Assembly (NCBI GenBank): GCA_020348925.1
Contig: CP070758.1
Span: forward strand, 1,251,317 to 1,294,164
Length of the DNA: 42,848 nt
From: Gemmatimonadota bacterium
GTDB taxonomy: Bacteria; JBHIER01; G020348925
Reading direction: 5' to 3'
The position numbers and the translations under genes are program-made. A model generated the notes under the pieces. The model made no database searches, was not told the origin of the DNA, and was given only the letters and a program-made list of their open reading frames with translations. The first letter of the stretch is position 1. The number at the start of each line of letters is the position of its first letter. Positions 1-8,863 of this stretch are shown piece by piece.

Positions 1-1
1 A

Positions 2-829
2 ACATGCATTTCCTCGTGTGAGGAACTGGATTGTGACGATGGAAACCCGTGCACTGAGGACTCCTGTGATCCTTCATTCATTCAGTGTGTGCACGATACG
101 TTGTCCTCGGGAGTTTCTTGCGATGATGGTGATCCCTGTACTGAGAATGACATCTGCCAGAATGGGATCTGTGCAGGGACGCCCAGGGAATGCATCGATA
201 GAGACGGGAACACCTATCAGACGGTAAAGATTGGCGATCAATGTTGGATGGCCGAAAATCTGAGGGTGACACACTACCGTAACGGCGATCCCATACACAA
301 TGTCACCGATAGTACAGCGTGGATCAATCTGACAGGTGGGGCCTACTGCGAGTATGACAATGATGATGATAACGTGCCTGTGTATGGGCGATTGTACAAC
401 TGGTACGCAGTGAGCGACAGCCGCAATATCGCCCCTGAGGGCTGGCATGTTCCAAGTGATGAAGAGTGGAAGCAACTGGAGATGTACCTTGGGATGAGCC
501 AGTCGGAGGCTGATGATACAAGGTATCGTGGGACAGACCAGGGCGGCAAATTAAAAGCGACGGGTACAATTGAAGAGGGGACAGGGTTATGGTATGCTCC
601 AAACGTTGGAGCCACAAATGAAAGCGGGTTTTCCGCGGTGCCTGGTGGGGCTCGCGACGGTGACGATGGGAACTTCATTAATTTTAGTTATCAATCCCCC
701 CTCTGGTCTTCAACAGAAGGCGGGAGTAGCACCGCCTGGAGCCGAGGCTTGAGTTGCCTCAGTGCACGGGTTTGCCGCAACCACATCATTAAGAAGCATG
801 GTTTTTCCGTGCGTTGTGTGAGGGATTGA
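2..829 (+). CDS. FISUMP-domain secreted protein with Cys-rich repeats (5' end cut off by the window)
   Basis: The frame is open from the first bases, so the start, and probably a signal peptide and dockerin, lie outside the window. The first ~65 visible residues are a Cys/Asp-rich module (DDGNPCTED, DDGDPCTENDIC) almost identical to the one in the amidohydrolase at 6582. The rest is a FISUMP domain (Fibrobacter succinogenes major paralogous domain): DGNTYQTVKIG, CWMAENLR, YGRLYNWYAV, GWHVPSDEEW, NESGFSAVPGG and a terminal GFSVRCVRD. FISUMP proteins are secreted or surface proteins of unsettled function. Two further FISUMP genes lie at 26618 and 32826. The domain call is secure; the biochemical role is unknown. 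Confidence 0.9.
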   Translation, partial: TCISSCEELDCDDGNPCTEDSCDPSFIQCVHDTLSSGVSCDDGDPCTENDICQNGICAGTPRECIDRDGNTYQTVKIGDQCWMAENLRVTHYRNGDPIHNVTDSTAWINLTGGAYCEYDNDDDNVPVYGRLYNWYAVSDSRNIAPEGWHVPSDEEWKQLEMYLGMSQSEADDTRYRGTDQGGKLKATGTIEEGTGLWYAPNVGATNESGFSAVPGGARDGDDGNFINFSYQSPLWSSTEGGSSTAWSRGLSCLSARVCRNHIIKKHGFSVRCVRD

Positions 830-846
830 CTATTGGACTATTCTAT

Positions 847-859
847 CCCGCGAAGCGGG
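847..859. terminator. Short GC hairpin after the FISUMP gene
   Basis: A perfect 5-bp stem CCCGC/GCGGG with a GAA loop lies 17 bases after the stop codon and immediately before the MITE-like element. No T-tract follows, so it may be a weak terminator or a small REP-like palindrome rather than a classical intrinsic terminator. Confidence 0.3.
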
Positions 860-860
860 T

Positions 861-1070
861 GGGACACTCTTTACAATGCATTTTCCCATATAAGGTTATG
901 TGTCTATTTTTACGATAAAGATATCGACCTTTTCTCCAGATATGGGTGATTCAATAATAATCACAACTGATCTTTGTGTTTGGAATCATTATTTTTATCT
1001 TATTCTCACGATGATTAGCGAAGATAAATGCATTATTAATTGTGCTGTAATCGTTTGCAAGGAGTGTCCG
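861..1070. mobile_element. MITE-like element, copy 1 (non-coding, terminal inverted repeats)
   Basis: About 210 bp that align over their whole length with 9877-10085, by eye at roughly 80% identity. The ends are imperfect inverted repeats: GGGACACTCTTTACAA on the left and, read on the other strand, GGACACTCCTTGCAA on the right. No credible protein is encoded. Size, end structure and dispersal fit a miniature inverted-repeat element moved in trans; a conserved structured RNA is the alternative. It sits between the FISUMP gene and the decayed CTD gene, so its arrival may be linked to the loss of that gene's upstream part. No target-site duplication was recognised. Confidence 0.65.
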
Positions 1071-1080
1071 CGAGTGACTC

Positions 1081-1421
1081 ATGATTCTTGTGAAAGAATA
1101 CAGATTCCGGCTGAATACAGTCTTTCACAAAACTATCCGAATCCTTTCAATTCCACTATCACCATCAACTCTACGCTTCCAGACGCAGGATGCAAAACGC
1201 AAGATGCAAGGTAAGAAGTTTCTCTCAAAATTTGCATTAGCCTGGGACAAGAGGTTCGAGCCCTGGTTATTGATACTCAAAACCCTGATTCTTATGCAGT
1301 GACCTGGGATGGGAAGAATGCAATGGGAAATGCTGTGCTGAGTGGTGTCTATTTTTATCTCCTTGCAGAGGGTGATTTCAAAGAGACGAAAAGAATGCTG
1401 TTACTCAGATCGCAGAAATAG
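1081..1421 (+). pseudogene. Decayed Por/FlgD-like C-terminal domain of a lost secreted protein
   Basis: Fragments of a CTD survive in different frames: EYSLSQNYPNPFN near 1107-1150, then after frame loss VTWDGKNAMGN and GVYFYLL near 1300-1365, ending KRMLLLRSQK and a stop at 1419. The DNA aligns with the end of the alkaline phosphatase gene (6185-6505), including a 7-bp tandem array at 1183-1210 matching the one at 6276. One base is missing relative to that gene near 1094 and frame is lost again after 1210. There is no start or upstream domain; the MITE-like element abuts it. The gene is broken unless programmed frameshifting is invoked, which nothing suggests. Confidence 0.7.
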
Positions 1422-1492
1422 GTGTTTCTTCATCTTATTTGAAATTCTGTAAAAAAATCTAAAAAAAGTGAAACTTCTGATTGAAATGGACG

Positions 1493-1527
1493 TCTATATC
1501 TTATAGATATATATCATATTGATATAT
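1493..1527. promoter_or_regulatory. Two inverted repeats over the PadR promoter and ribosome-binding site
   Basis: TCTATA-TCT-TATAGA (1493-1507) and ATATATCA-TAT-TGATATAT (1509-1527) are both perfect inverted repeats. The second ends one base before the GGAGG of the padR-like gene. A TTGAAA at 1481 with TATAGA at 1502 could be a promoter, although the spacing is short. PadR regulators usually repress their own promoter through such dyads, so this is a plausible autoregulatory operator. Confidence 0.45.
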
Positions 1528-1537
1528 GGAGGTTCAA

Positions 1538-2101
1538 ATGGCTCGTATAAACAAAACTCAATTTGCCATCCTGGGTTGTCTCAGCATGAAGCCCATGTCG
1601 GGATATGATATACAGAATTTCACCAAGGCTTCTATTGGGTACTTCTGGCAAGAAGGGTTTGGCCAAATCTACCCGGTTCTAAAGCGGCTGCTCGCTGGAG
1701 GTCTGGTCTCCCGAAAAACAGAACCACAGGAAGGTAAACCCGATCGCCACGTTTACAGCCTTACTACCGCTGGCAAGGAAAAGCTTTTGGAATGGCTGAC
1801 GGAAGAAACAAATCCTCAGCCGGTGCGCAACGAATTTCTGCTCAAAATCTTCTTCAGCTCGAATGTGGGCCCGTCGAGTATAGGTAAGGCCCTGCAAAAG
1901 TACCTTGAACAACAGAAGAGTATCTTGAAGGTATATCAGCAGTTGCAGAAGCATCTTAGGGAGCATGAAGCTAACGAGCAGTTTCCATATTGGTTTACCA
2001 CACTGAAGTTCGGAATCTACCTTACCCGCGCAAGGATGCGGTGGTGCAAAGAGACACTGGATGTCTTCAGTCAACTTCAGGAGGAAAAAAATAATCTCTA
2101 G
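1538..2101 (+). CDS. PadR-family transcriptional regulator
   Basis: 187 residues. The N-terminal ~80 residues form the PadR winged helix (FAILGCLSMKPMSGYDIQ, GQIYPVLKRLLAGGLV, RHVYSLTTAGKEKL); the rest is the helical PadR C-terminal dimerisation region (Vir_C-like). The start at 1538 is chosen because an ATG at 1526 overlaps the ribosome-binding site GGAGG (1528-1532). PadR proteins sense small molecules and usually repress a neighbouring transporter or enzyme. The downstream hydrolase gene begins ~30 bp later on the same strand, so the two are probably co-transcribed and the hydrolase is the likely target. The ligand is unknown. Confidence 0.9.
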   Translation: MARINKTQFAILGCLSMKPMSGYDIQNFTKASIGYFWQEGFGQIYPVLKRLLAGGLVSRKTEPQEGKPDRHVYSLTTAGKEKLLEWLTEETNPQPVRNEFLLKIFFSSNVGPSSIGKALQKYLEQQKSILKVYQQLQKHLREHEANEQFPYWFTTLKFGIYLTRARMRWCKETLDVFSQLQEEKNNL

Positions 2102-2132
2102 CAACCAAAAAACTCTCGGCGAAATGGCGAGA

Positions 2133-3821
2133 ATGAAAAACGCAATCCTGAGAAGTCTGTATGGTCTGATCTTGATGATGGCGCTGCCTAGTGTATCGGC
2201 AGGCGACAACTCATCGGCTTCGGATTTCATCAAGACTAGTGCAATGGTATCTATGGCCGATGGTACACGATTATCCACGAACGTTTTTTTGCCATCCAGT
2301 TCCGGCTCTTATTCCGTAATATTGATTCGATCACCTTATTCGGGCTCGTGGCTTGACTCCGTGGCCAACAGGTTTACCAAAGAGGATTATGCCGTTGTGA
2401 TACAATATGTTCGTGGTTTGTACGAATCGGAAGGGCAGTTCTATCCTTTTGTATATGAAAAAACCGACGGATTGGCTACCCTGGATTGGATAAACAGGCA
2501 GCCTTGGTCAGACGGGCATGTCGGTGTTTGGGGGGTATCTTACCTCTCGTTTTGCGGTTTTGAAATCGCCTCGACCAGCCACCCATCGCTCAAAGCAATG
2601 ATCAATATCTCCGGGTGGGCCGATCTCGGCACACATTTAACACGTGGTGGGGCTTTTCGGTTGATGGATCACCTTCCATGGTTAATCATGAAAACATCCG
2701 GCAACGACCGGATTCCTTCAAAAGCGTGGAATGGTATTTTCAAGACTACTCCCCTATCTCAGTTTCTTGGTGGAGCTGAGGAGCAGGCGCACATCTCGGG
2801 TATCCTGGAAGAGCCGTACCCGTTCAATGATATCCGGATTCCAATCCTGCATGTCACCGGATGGAACGACTATATCTATCGCAGCACGCTGTTGGCGTAT
2901 GAATCAATCAACAAGAATGCCACTGCAGGCAACCATCAGAAAATCATCATCGGCCCGTGGGCGCACAATCAGGTTTTCTCCGCTGACAGTACCACCTATG
3001 GCGATGTCGAATTCGGCCACACCTCCAGCATGGGGCTCGATTCTATTCTAACATTGTCCGTGGCCTGGTTTGACCGCTATATCAAAGGTAAGAATAACAT
3101 GGTTGATTCTAAGCCGCGGGTGAGATTTTTTGTGATGGGTGAAAACCACTGGCACGATACTCATGAATGGCCTCCGGCAAATACAGTTGCAAAGAAGTGG
3201 TATCTCGCCGACACCGTGAAGACTGGTCGGCTGGATGTAAGTCCGCCTGCCTCCGAGTCAATCTTTTCATTTGAGTTTAATCCCCACAATCCGGTACCCA
3301 CCATTGGCGGTATTACCGGTTGGTTCCACCCATTCAATCTGGGAGTCAAGGACCAGAGTCCGTTGGCCAGTCGCCCGGATATTTTATTCTTCGATTCGGC
3401 CCCCTTGTCTGATGATCTTGTCCTGGCGGGGCCAATCAAGGTTGAAATCTACGCGTCAACCGACAGTATCGATACGGACTTTACCGCCAAGCTTGTGGAA
3501 GTGCGCCCGGATGGTTACGCTCGAATGATTGAGGACGGCATCATTCGCACGCGGTATCGCAAGGGCCTCAATTCGTCGGTTTTTATAACGCCGAATGAAG
3601 TCTATCGCTATCAGGTCAACCTTGGTCAGACGGCGATACGTATTCCCAAGGGAAATGCATTGCGATTGGAAATTTCCAGCAGCAATTTCCCCAAATTTGA
3701 CAGGAATCCGAATACCGGAGTGGATCCAATTTCGGCTACGGAATTTCGCACAGCGAAGCAGAAAGTGTATATGTCTCCAAAGTATCCGTCACATATCGTT
3801 TTGACGGTTCTCTCCAAGTGA
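2133..3821 (+). CDS. Secreted CocE/NonD-family serine hydrolase (X-Pro dipeptidyl-peptidase S15 fold)
   Basis: 562 residues from the ATG at 2133 (2124 is a possible alternative). The start gives a signal peptide (basic MKNAILR, hydrophobic core, cleavage near SVSA/GD). The alpha/beta-hydrolase part carries the nucleophile motif GVSYLSF (Ser near residue 136), the acid region HVTGWNDYIY and the histidine motif IGPWAH. The C-terminal ~200 residues match the PepX_C jelly roll (DDLVLAGPIKVEIYAST, DGYARMIEDGIIR). Family members cleave X-Pro dipeptides, cephalosporin esters, cocaine or other acyl esters and amides. The substrate cannot be read from sequence. It follows the PadR gene closely and is probably co-regulated with it. 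Confidence 0.88.
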   Translation: MKNAILRSLYGLILMMALPSVSAGDNSSASDFIKTSAMVSMADGTRLSTNVFLPSSSGSYSVILIRSPYSGSWLDSVANRFTKEDYAVVIQYVRGLYESEGQFYPFVYEKTDGLATLDWINRQPWSDGHVGVWGVSYLSFCGFEIASTSHPSLKAMINISGWADLGTHLTRGGAFRLMDHLPWLIMKTSGNDRIPSKAWNGIFKTTPLSQFLGGAEEQAHISGILEEPYPFNDIRIPILHVTGWNDYIYRSTLLAYESINKNATAGNHQKIIIGPWAHNQVFSADSTTYGDVEFGHTSSMGLDSILTLSVAWFDRYIKGKNNMVDSKPRVRFFVMGENHWHDTHEWPPANTVAKKWYLADTVKTGRLDVSPPASESIFSFEFNPHNPVPTIGGITGWFHPFNLGVKDQSPLASRPDILFFDSAPLSDDLVLAGPIKVEIYASTDSIDTDFTAKLVEVRPDGYARMIEDGIIRTRYRKGLNSSVFITPNEVYRYQVNLGQTAIRIPKGNALRLEISSSNFPKFDRNPNTGVDPISATEFRTAKQKVYMSPKYPSHIVLTVLSK

Positions 3822-3828
3822 AAGCCAG

Positions 3829-3975
3829 CTTAATCATGTCAAGACTGAGGAGATTAAACAGTATAATTCATTTGAAACATTCGATCCTTTTAGAGAGATC
3901 GAGAGTGGCCACGGTCATGATTATGGATTGTACGATGTCAGAAACAGTATGTGGACAGAGTTGATCAAGCCTTGA
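3829..3975 (+). pseudogene. Coding-like fragment, unrecognised
   Basis: An in-frame stretch without a start codon reads SFETFDPFREIESGHGHDYG and then LYDVRNSMWTELIKP before a stop at 3973. Its composition looks like real protein, not intergenic noise. It lies in a ~290-bp gap that also holds a CTD relic. It may be the remnant of a lost gene; no family was recognised. Confidence 0.25.
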
Positions 3976-4018
3976 GTGATTTCTACTTTTTGGCTGGAGG
4001 AAAACAGTGAGGAGCAAT

Positions 4019-4078
4019 TTTTATAACCTAACTGTGGGAAATTTCACAGCGACCAGAAGAATGGTCCTGATGAAATAG
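4019..4078 (+). pseudogene. Relic of a Por/FlgD-like CTD (last ~20 codons)
   Basis: The frame reads FYNLTVGNFTATRRMVLMK followed by TAG. This matches the very end of the alkaline phosphatase (FYRLSTGEFTATKRMVLMK). Weaker similarity extends ~20 bases upstream (GGKTVRSN). Nothing else of the domain remains. It lies just before the alkaline phosphatase start and indicates that a previous CTD-bearing gene here was deleted. Confidence 0.6.
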
Positions 4079-4114
4079 GATAGGATCATTATTTCTAATC
4101 TGGAGGTGAGATCT

Positions 4115-6505
4115 ATGTTCATGAGAAGAAAATCCTTTCTGAGGAGATCGTGTGTATTGAGTTTTATTGTTACTCTTCTTTTCCATGGCATTATCCATGC
4201 CGGAGTCAAGCATGTTATCGTTTTGATTTCCGACGGATGGGGTTACAATCAGATTGCGGCCACTCGGTACTGGACCGGAATAGCAAGAGAGTATGAATCC
4301 TGGGATGTTGTTTACCCAATGAGTACATACATGTGGTTGGGGAATTATGACACGAATCAAGCCTGGAGCGACTTCAACTATGTTCTTTCCCGTTACACGG
4401 ACTCCGCAGCGGCTGCTACGGCTATGTCGACGGGTGTAAAGACGTATCAAGGTGCGATCTGTTTCGATTCGAGAATGCAGCCATTGGAGAACCTTATTGA
4501 GCGGGCGGAGATGCTTGGTCTGGCAACGGGTGTGATCACCAGTGTGGAATGGTCTCATGCAACTCCGGCAGGCTTTGTTGCCCATAATCGTTCCCGGAAT
4601 AACTATGATCAGATTGCCAGGGAAATGGTGTACGAGAGCGCTGTCGATGTGATTATGGGAGCAGGTCATCCGATGTATGGGAATGAGGGTGAGCCTGTAC
4701 CAAGTCCCCAGAGCGGGGGAATCAACTACGGCTATGTCGGAGGTGAAGCGACGTGGGATGAACTTGTTGCAGGAACAGCCGGCGGTGATGCCGATGGCGA
4801 CGGAATCGATGATCCCTGGACCCTGATCCAGACGCGGGAGGAGTTCCAGGCTCTGGCACACGGTGATACACCGGACCGTGTTCTTGGCACGGCCCAGACA
4901 CGTTTGACATTGCAGCAGGCACGACCGGGCGGTCCGGGCCGAAACGATCCCCAGCCTCCGTATACTGAAGCCTTCATCTCGACCGTTCCAACCCTGGAAG
5001 AGATGACGAGAGCTGCTTTAAATGTGCTTGATAACGATCCTGACGGTTTTTTCCTGATGATCGAGGGTGGCGCCGTCGATTGGGCCAACCATGCCAACCA
5101 GCTCGGTCGTATGATCGAGGAGCAGGTCGATTTTGACAATGCCTTCGAGGTGGTGATTGAATGGGTGGAGGCGAACAGTGATTGGGAGGAGACGTTGGTG
5201 ATAGTCACCGGAGACCACGAATGTGGCTACCTCTGGGGACCAAACTCAGGTTCGCCAGCAACCTTCAATCCTATCGTAGATAACGGTACCGGCGTTATGC
5301 CGGGCTACAGATATTACTCAGGATACCACACAAATTCCCTGATTCCACTGTTTGCCCAAGGTTTCGGCAGCGAGCGCTTCGAGGCGTATGCGATAAATGA
5401 TGATATTCAACGAGGCCCTTACATCGATAACACCAATATCGCCCATGTCATCTTTGGTCTGTACGATGAATCTGCTGTTGTATACACATCGCAATCCTGC
5501 GCTGCACCGGGGAGTATCACCACGGTTTTCGTCAATGTTGATAATCAAACCCGAATAGAAGTTCCAATAGATAGTGTCTCGATTGAATTGGGATTTGATG
5601 AGGACCTTTTGACTCCCATCGAGGTCGAGGCAACAGCAAGGACAATCAATTTCAGTGAATTCGGTTGGGATGTCCCGAATCCTGGTTTATTGACCCTTCG
5701 TATTTCCGGGAACAGGATTGAATGTGGGGTCGGACCCGTAGCCGAGGTGCAGTTCGCTGTGGATGATGAGGCACCTTCTGGTGAAAGTACTCAGCTTTTT
5801 TTTCGGGAAGTTGACTTTATGAGTGCTCAGGATGGGGAACTTCTGGTGTTGAGTGAAGATGGAACGATCTTCTTCGGGGAATTTGGGAGAGGGGATGTCA
5901 GCTCCGATTGTGCCGTTGATATTTTGGATGTATTGGGTGTTGTGAATATTATCCTGGGAGTGGGAGATCCACCGACTGAGGATCAATTATGGGCTGGGGA
6001 TTGTAACGGAGATGGGAATGTCGACGTCTTGGATGCTCTCGGTATTGTGAATGTTATTCTGGGGAGTGGTCAGTGCGAACCCGGCGCCGGTCGATCCGGG
6101 ATTACCCCGGAAGTGATTGCGTTCCTGAATTCGCTGAAGCCTTATCTGCCTGTTGAAGACTTTGTCAGGTTTATGGCTCTGGTCAAGGAAGTACAGATGC
6201 CGATCGAGTACAGGCTCAATCAGAATTATCCCAATCCCTTCAATCCCGCTACCACCATCCACTACACTCTTCCAGACGCAGGACACAGGACACAAGACGC
6301 AGGACAAGAAATTTCACTCAAAATTTACAATATATTGGGACAAGAAGTGAGAACACTGGTCAATGGTATTCAGAACCCTGGTTCTTGTGAGGTGTCCTGG
6401 GACGGGAGGGATGCGTTGGGCAAGAGTGCACCCAGTGGGGTCTATTTCTATCGACTTTCAACGGGTGAATTCACAGCAACGAAACGGATGGTATTGATGA
6501 AATAG
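4115..6505 (+). CDS. Secreted alkaline phosphatase with cohesin-like, dockerin and C-terminal sorting modules
   Basis: 796 residues. The ATG at 4115 follows GGAGGTGAG at 4102; a GTG further upstream lies inside that site. A signal peptide ends near IHA/GVK. Residues ~35-450 are an alkaline phosphatase: metal motif LISDG (Asp ~40), TDSAAAATAMSTG with the phosphorylated Ser ~97, FFLMIEGGAVDWANHAN ~312 and VTGDHECG ~364. Residues ~458-590 look like a cohesin-type beta sandwich, ~592-654 are a dockerin pair (ILDVLGVVNIILG, DCNGDGNVDVLDALGIVNVI), then a linker EDFVRFMALV and a CTD (NYPNPFNP, YNILGQEVRTL, TKRMVLMK). It should hydrolyse phosphomonoesters outside the cell and be held on the surface or released through the CTD. 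Confidence 0.93.
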   Translation: MFMRRKSFLRRSCVLSFIVTLLFHGIIHAGVKHVIVLISDGWGYNQIAATRYWTGIAREYESWDVVYPMSTYMWLGNYDTNQAWSDFNYVLSRYTDSAAAATAMSTGVKTYQGAICFDSRMQPLENLIERAEMLGLATGVITSVEWSHATPAGFVAHNRSRNNYDQIAREMVYESAVDVIMGAGHPMYGNEGEPVPSPQSGGINYGYVGGEATWDELVAGTAGGDADGDGIDDPWTLIQTREEFQALAHGDTPDRVLGTAQTRLTLQQARPGGPGRNDPQPPYTEAFISTVPTLEEMTRAALNVLDNDPDGFFLMIEGGAVDWANHANQLGRMIEEQVDFDNAFEVVIEWVEANSDWEETLVIVTGDHECGYLWGPNSGSPATFNPIVDNGTGVMPGYRYYSGYHTNSLIPLFAQGFGSERFEAYAINDDIQRGPYIDNTNIAHVIFGLYDESAVVYTSQSCAAPGSITTVFVNVDNQTRIEVPIDSVSIELGFDEDLLTPIEVEATARTINFSEFGWDVPNPGLLTLRISGNRIECGVGPVAEVQFAVDDEAPSGESTQLFFREVDFMSAQDGELLVLSEDGTIFFGEFGRGDVSSDCAVDILDVLGVVNIILGVGDPPTEDQLWAGDCNGDGNVDVLDALGIVNVILGSGQCEPGAGRSGITPEVIAFLNSLKPYLPVEDFVRFMALVKEVQMPIEYRLNQNYPNPFNPATTIHYTLPDAGHRTQDAGQEISLKIYNILGQEVRTLVNGIQNPGSCEVSWDGRDALGKSAPSGVYFYRLSTGEFTATKRMVLMK
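6276..6303 (+). repeat. 7-bp tandem array inside the CTD of the alkaline phosphatase gene
   Basis: Four consecutive 7-bp units: ACGCAGG, ACACAGG, ACACAAG, ACGCAGG. They encode the extra loop after HYTLPD and before SLKIYNILGQ. The relic at 1183-1210 holds the same family (ACGCAGG, ATGCAAA, ACGCAAG, ATGCAAG) at the same place. Confidence 0.75.
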
Positions 6506-6581
6506 ACTTCGATATATTAGGAAGAAATGTCCGGGAGGTTTCTCGAAACTGAAGTATGAAGGTTCTAATCGAGGAGGTCTC

Positions 6582-8303
6582 ATGAAAAAGCGAGTTTTCC
6601 ATACAGGCTTGGTAGTTCTACTCATTGGCTTCGCGGTCTCCGTGTCGGCCCAAATAGTGAGTGCCCAAACAGAAAGAGGGGATGTAAATGGTGATGGAGC
6701 AATCAATGTTCTGGACGCTATCCAGACAGTGAATATTGTTCTGGGAACGTCACCACCACCGAGTAACGAGGAACTCTGGGCAGCAGATTGCAATGGTGAC
6801 GGATTGGCGAATGTACTTGACGTTCTGGGTATAGTCAATGTTGTTCTGGAGACCAGCACGTGTGTTTCCTCATGTGAGGAGTTGGACTGCGACGACGGGA
6901 ATCCGTGTACTGAGGATTACTGTGATTCATTACTCGTTCAGTGTCAACATGACCCACATGATCCTGGAACACCATGCGATGATGATGATCCTTGTACCGA
7001 AAACGATGTGTGCGATAATGGAATCTGTCGGGGGATACCGAAAGACTGCGAAGAGGGTGACCTGTGCACGGAAGATTTTTGTGAATCGAATACCGGTGAA
7101 TGCAGACACACTCCGAGAGACTGCAATGACGGCGACCCGTGTACGGATGATTCCTGTAATCCTTTAACTGGTGGGTGTGAGCACATCAATACCTTCGATC
7201 CATGTGAAGAGGGCGATGCCTGTATTGCCATAACGAATGGTTTTTTAATCGACGGTACAGGTGCAGGGCCGATAGCAAATGCGATCATTATCATTGAGGG
7301 TGAGTATATTAAGTACGTAGGAACAGGATCGAGCTTGGAGATACCTGCCGGGACAGAGATAATTGACGTTCAGGGATCGTATATATTGCCGGGATTCATG
7401 AATACTCACGTCCATAGAGGATATGTTGAAAATAACCTCAGGGAGTGGGCGAGATCCGGAGTCACAACAGTGCGCGATGTGGGTAATTCCGTCAATACTC
7501 CTGAAGAAGCTTTTACCATACGAGATGCGCTTCTCGAAGACAATAGAAATGCCCGGCTTGTCGCCGCAGGACCGATTGTAACGACTGTGGGCGGCTATGG
7601 AAGTTATCCGGTTACATCACCGGATGATGCCGAAGAAGTAATAAATTGGCTGATAGATGTCGGAGCTGATATCATTAAGATTGCCATCGAGGATAATCTC
7701 CAGGGTCGGACATGGCCTATGCTCTCTATGGAGGAAATTACGAGGGTCGTTGATACCGCACATAGCAGAGGGAAACTGGTCACTGCTCATATAAGCCGAT
7801 CTCATCAACTTGATATGGCCATTCAAGGCGGAGTGGACGATGTCAATCACATGGTTATCAATTACGTGCCTGATGAGCTCATTACGTCTATGATTGAGGA
7901 TGATATGTATTGGGTACCGACGCTTGAACTCTGGGACGGCGTGAGCCAGATGTACAACTTGAATTGGGATACCGTAGCGAAGAATAATCTTCGGCGTTTT
8001 GTTCAGGCAGGAGGTAAAGTCGCTTTGGGTACTGACTATGATGGATATACAACTCCGTTTGATTTGGGTATGCCGATTACCGAAATTCAATTGATGACTG
8101 AAGCGGGAATGACACCCATTCAGATCATTGTTGCTGGGACGAAGCATGCTGCTCATGTTTGTGATCTTGAAGATGAATTGGGAACCATTGGGCCGTGCAA
8201 GATTGCCGATATACTTATAGTGAACGGTAATCCTCTTGAGGACCTGGAATATCTGTTGGATGTCCGAATAGTAATTCACAATGGGGAGATTATTAGAAAT
8301 TAG
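6582..8303 (+). CDS. Secreted amidohydrolase with N-terminal dockerin and Cys-rich module
   Basis: 573 residues after GAGGAGGTCTC. A signal peptide (to ~28) is followed by a dockerin pair (~33-85: GDVNGDGAINVLDAIQTVNI, DCNGDGLANVLDVLGIVNVV), a Cys/Asp-rich module (~86-205, repeats of DDGNPCTED type) and an amidohydrolase (~210-573). The latter shows the metal motif THVH (His276, His278), a lysine in IIKIAIED (~365), His in VTAHISRSH, His in DVNHMV and the catalytic Asp in GTDYDG (~484). This matches the imidazolonepropionase/Xaa-Pro dipeptidase-like branch of metal-dependent hydrolases. The substrate is unknown. The Cys-rich module is shared with the FISUMP gene at the start of the window. 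No C-terminal CTD is present. Confidence 0.9.
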   Translation: MKKRVFHTGLVVLLIGFAVSVSAQIVSAQTERGDVNGDGAINVLDAIQTVNIVLGTSPPPSNEELWAADCNGDGLANVLDVLGIVNVVLETSTCVSSCEELDCDDGNPCTEDYCDSLLVQCQHDPHDPGTPCDDDDPCTENDVCDNGICRGIPKDCEEGDLCTEDFCESNTGECRHTPRDCNDGDPCTDDSCNPLTGGCEHINTFDPCEEGDACIAITNGFLIDGTGAGPIANAIIIIEGEYIKYVGTGSSLEIPAGTEIIDVQGSYILPGFMNTHVHRGYVENNLREWARSGVTTVRDVGNSVNTPEEAFTIRDALLEDNRNARLVAAGPIVTTVGGYGSYPVTSPDDAEEVINWLIDVGADIIKIAIEDNLQGRTWPMLSMEEITRVVDTAHSRGKLVTAHISRSHQLDMAIQGGVDDVNHMVINYVPDELITSMIEDDMYWVPTLELWDGVSQMYNLNWDTVAKNNLRRFVQAGGKVALGTDYDGYTTPFDLGMPITEIQLMTEAGMTPIQIIVAGTKHAAHVCDLEDELGTIGPCKIADILIVNGNPLEDLEYLLDVRIVIHNGEIIRN

Positions 8304-8416
8304 AGAATAATACAATTGGTTGGACAATTACGAATGGTTGCGGTTACTTGAAAATATCCAGAGATATGCCTGTTGTGAGATGCTCTGGGTGCAACTTCGA
8401 CATCTGGAGAATGGAG

Positions 8417-8545
8417 ATGAATCAGAAAAAAGGTGCTACGATTCTCAATCCCACCGTTTTTCTTTTAGCCGGAACGTTGGTTGTTTTGACGATATTCCTG
8501 TCTTTGGAAGCAGTGGCCCAGAGTATTCAGTCATCAACCGAGTAA
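8417..8545 (+). pseudogene. Signal-peptide stub of a lost secreted protein
   Basis: An ATG behind GGAGAATGGAG opens a 42-residue frame. It begins with polar MNQKKGATILN, continues as a hydrophobic stretch (VFLLAGTLVVLTIFLSLEA) and a cleavage-like AVAQ, and stops 7 residues later. This is what remains when a secreted gene loses its mature part. A genuine small membrane peptide is possible but less likely. No continuation was found in any frame downstream. Confidence 0.4.
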
Positions 8546-8863
8546 CCGAGGGGGCTTATAGATAAGGAAATTTCCAAAAGAGCGCTGACTTTTATGCGCT
8601 TACCATTCAGTCGGTTGTCGATATCCTAACACCCACTATAATGCAGTTTGAAGCTTTGCGTTTTCTGGTTAAAAGAGAATCTAATTGGGATTACTCCAAA
8701 ACAGACTGAGGTTGTGAGGAAGTTAAAGAGGAAACGAAATAAGTATGGTGTCCATCTATTCCACGCTATTACCTGATAGACGGTAATATGGCTGAACTGA
8801 GAAGACACCAAGCAGACAGTCCGGTTCTGTGAGGTCCATTAGCGACCAAAGGAGGCTGAAAAA
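8546..8863. other. Intergenic, no gene seen
   Basis: About 320 bases without a credible frame. A short inverted repeat ATTACC...GGTAAT lies near 8767-8786. The ribosome-binding site AAAGGAGGCTG of the next gene is at the right end. Nothing else was recognised. Confidence 0.5.

Noticed and set aside
900-1214. 104-codon frame running through the MITE-like element into the CTD relic
   Set aside because: The part inside the element is not conserved as protein in the second copy; only the end is meaningful, as a relic.
1252-1270. GGTTCGAGCCC resembling a tRNA T arm
   Set aside because: It lies within the decayed CTD gene, has no matching acceptor stem and aligns with coding sequence of the alkaline phosphatase.
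4028-4861. Long minus-strand frame antisense to the alkaline phosphatase gene (277 codons)
   Set aside because: It lies entirely opposite a gene with full domain support, has no ribosome-binding site and no recognisable domain; it is a shadow of codon use.
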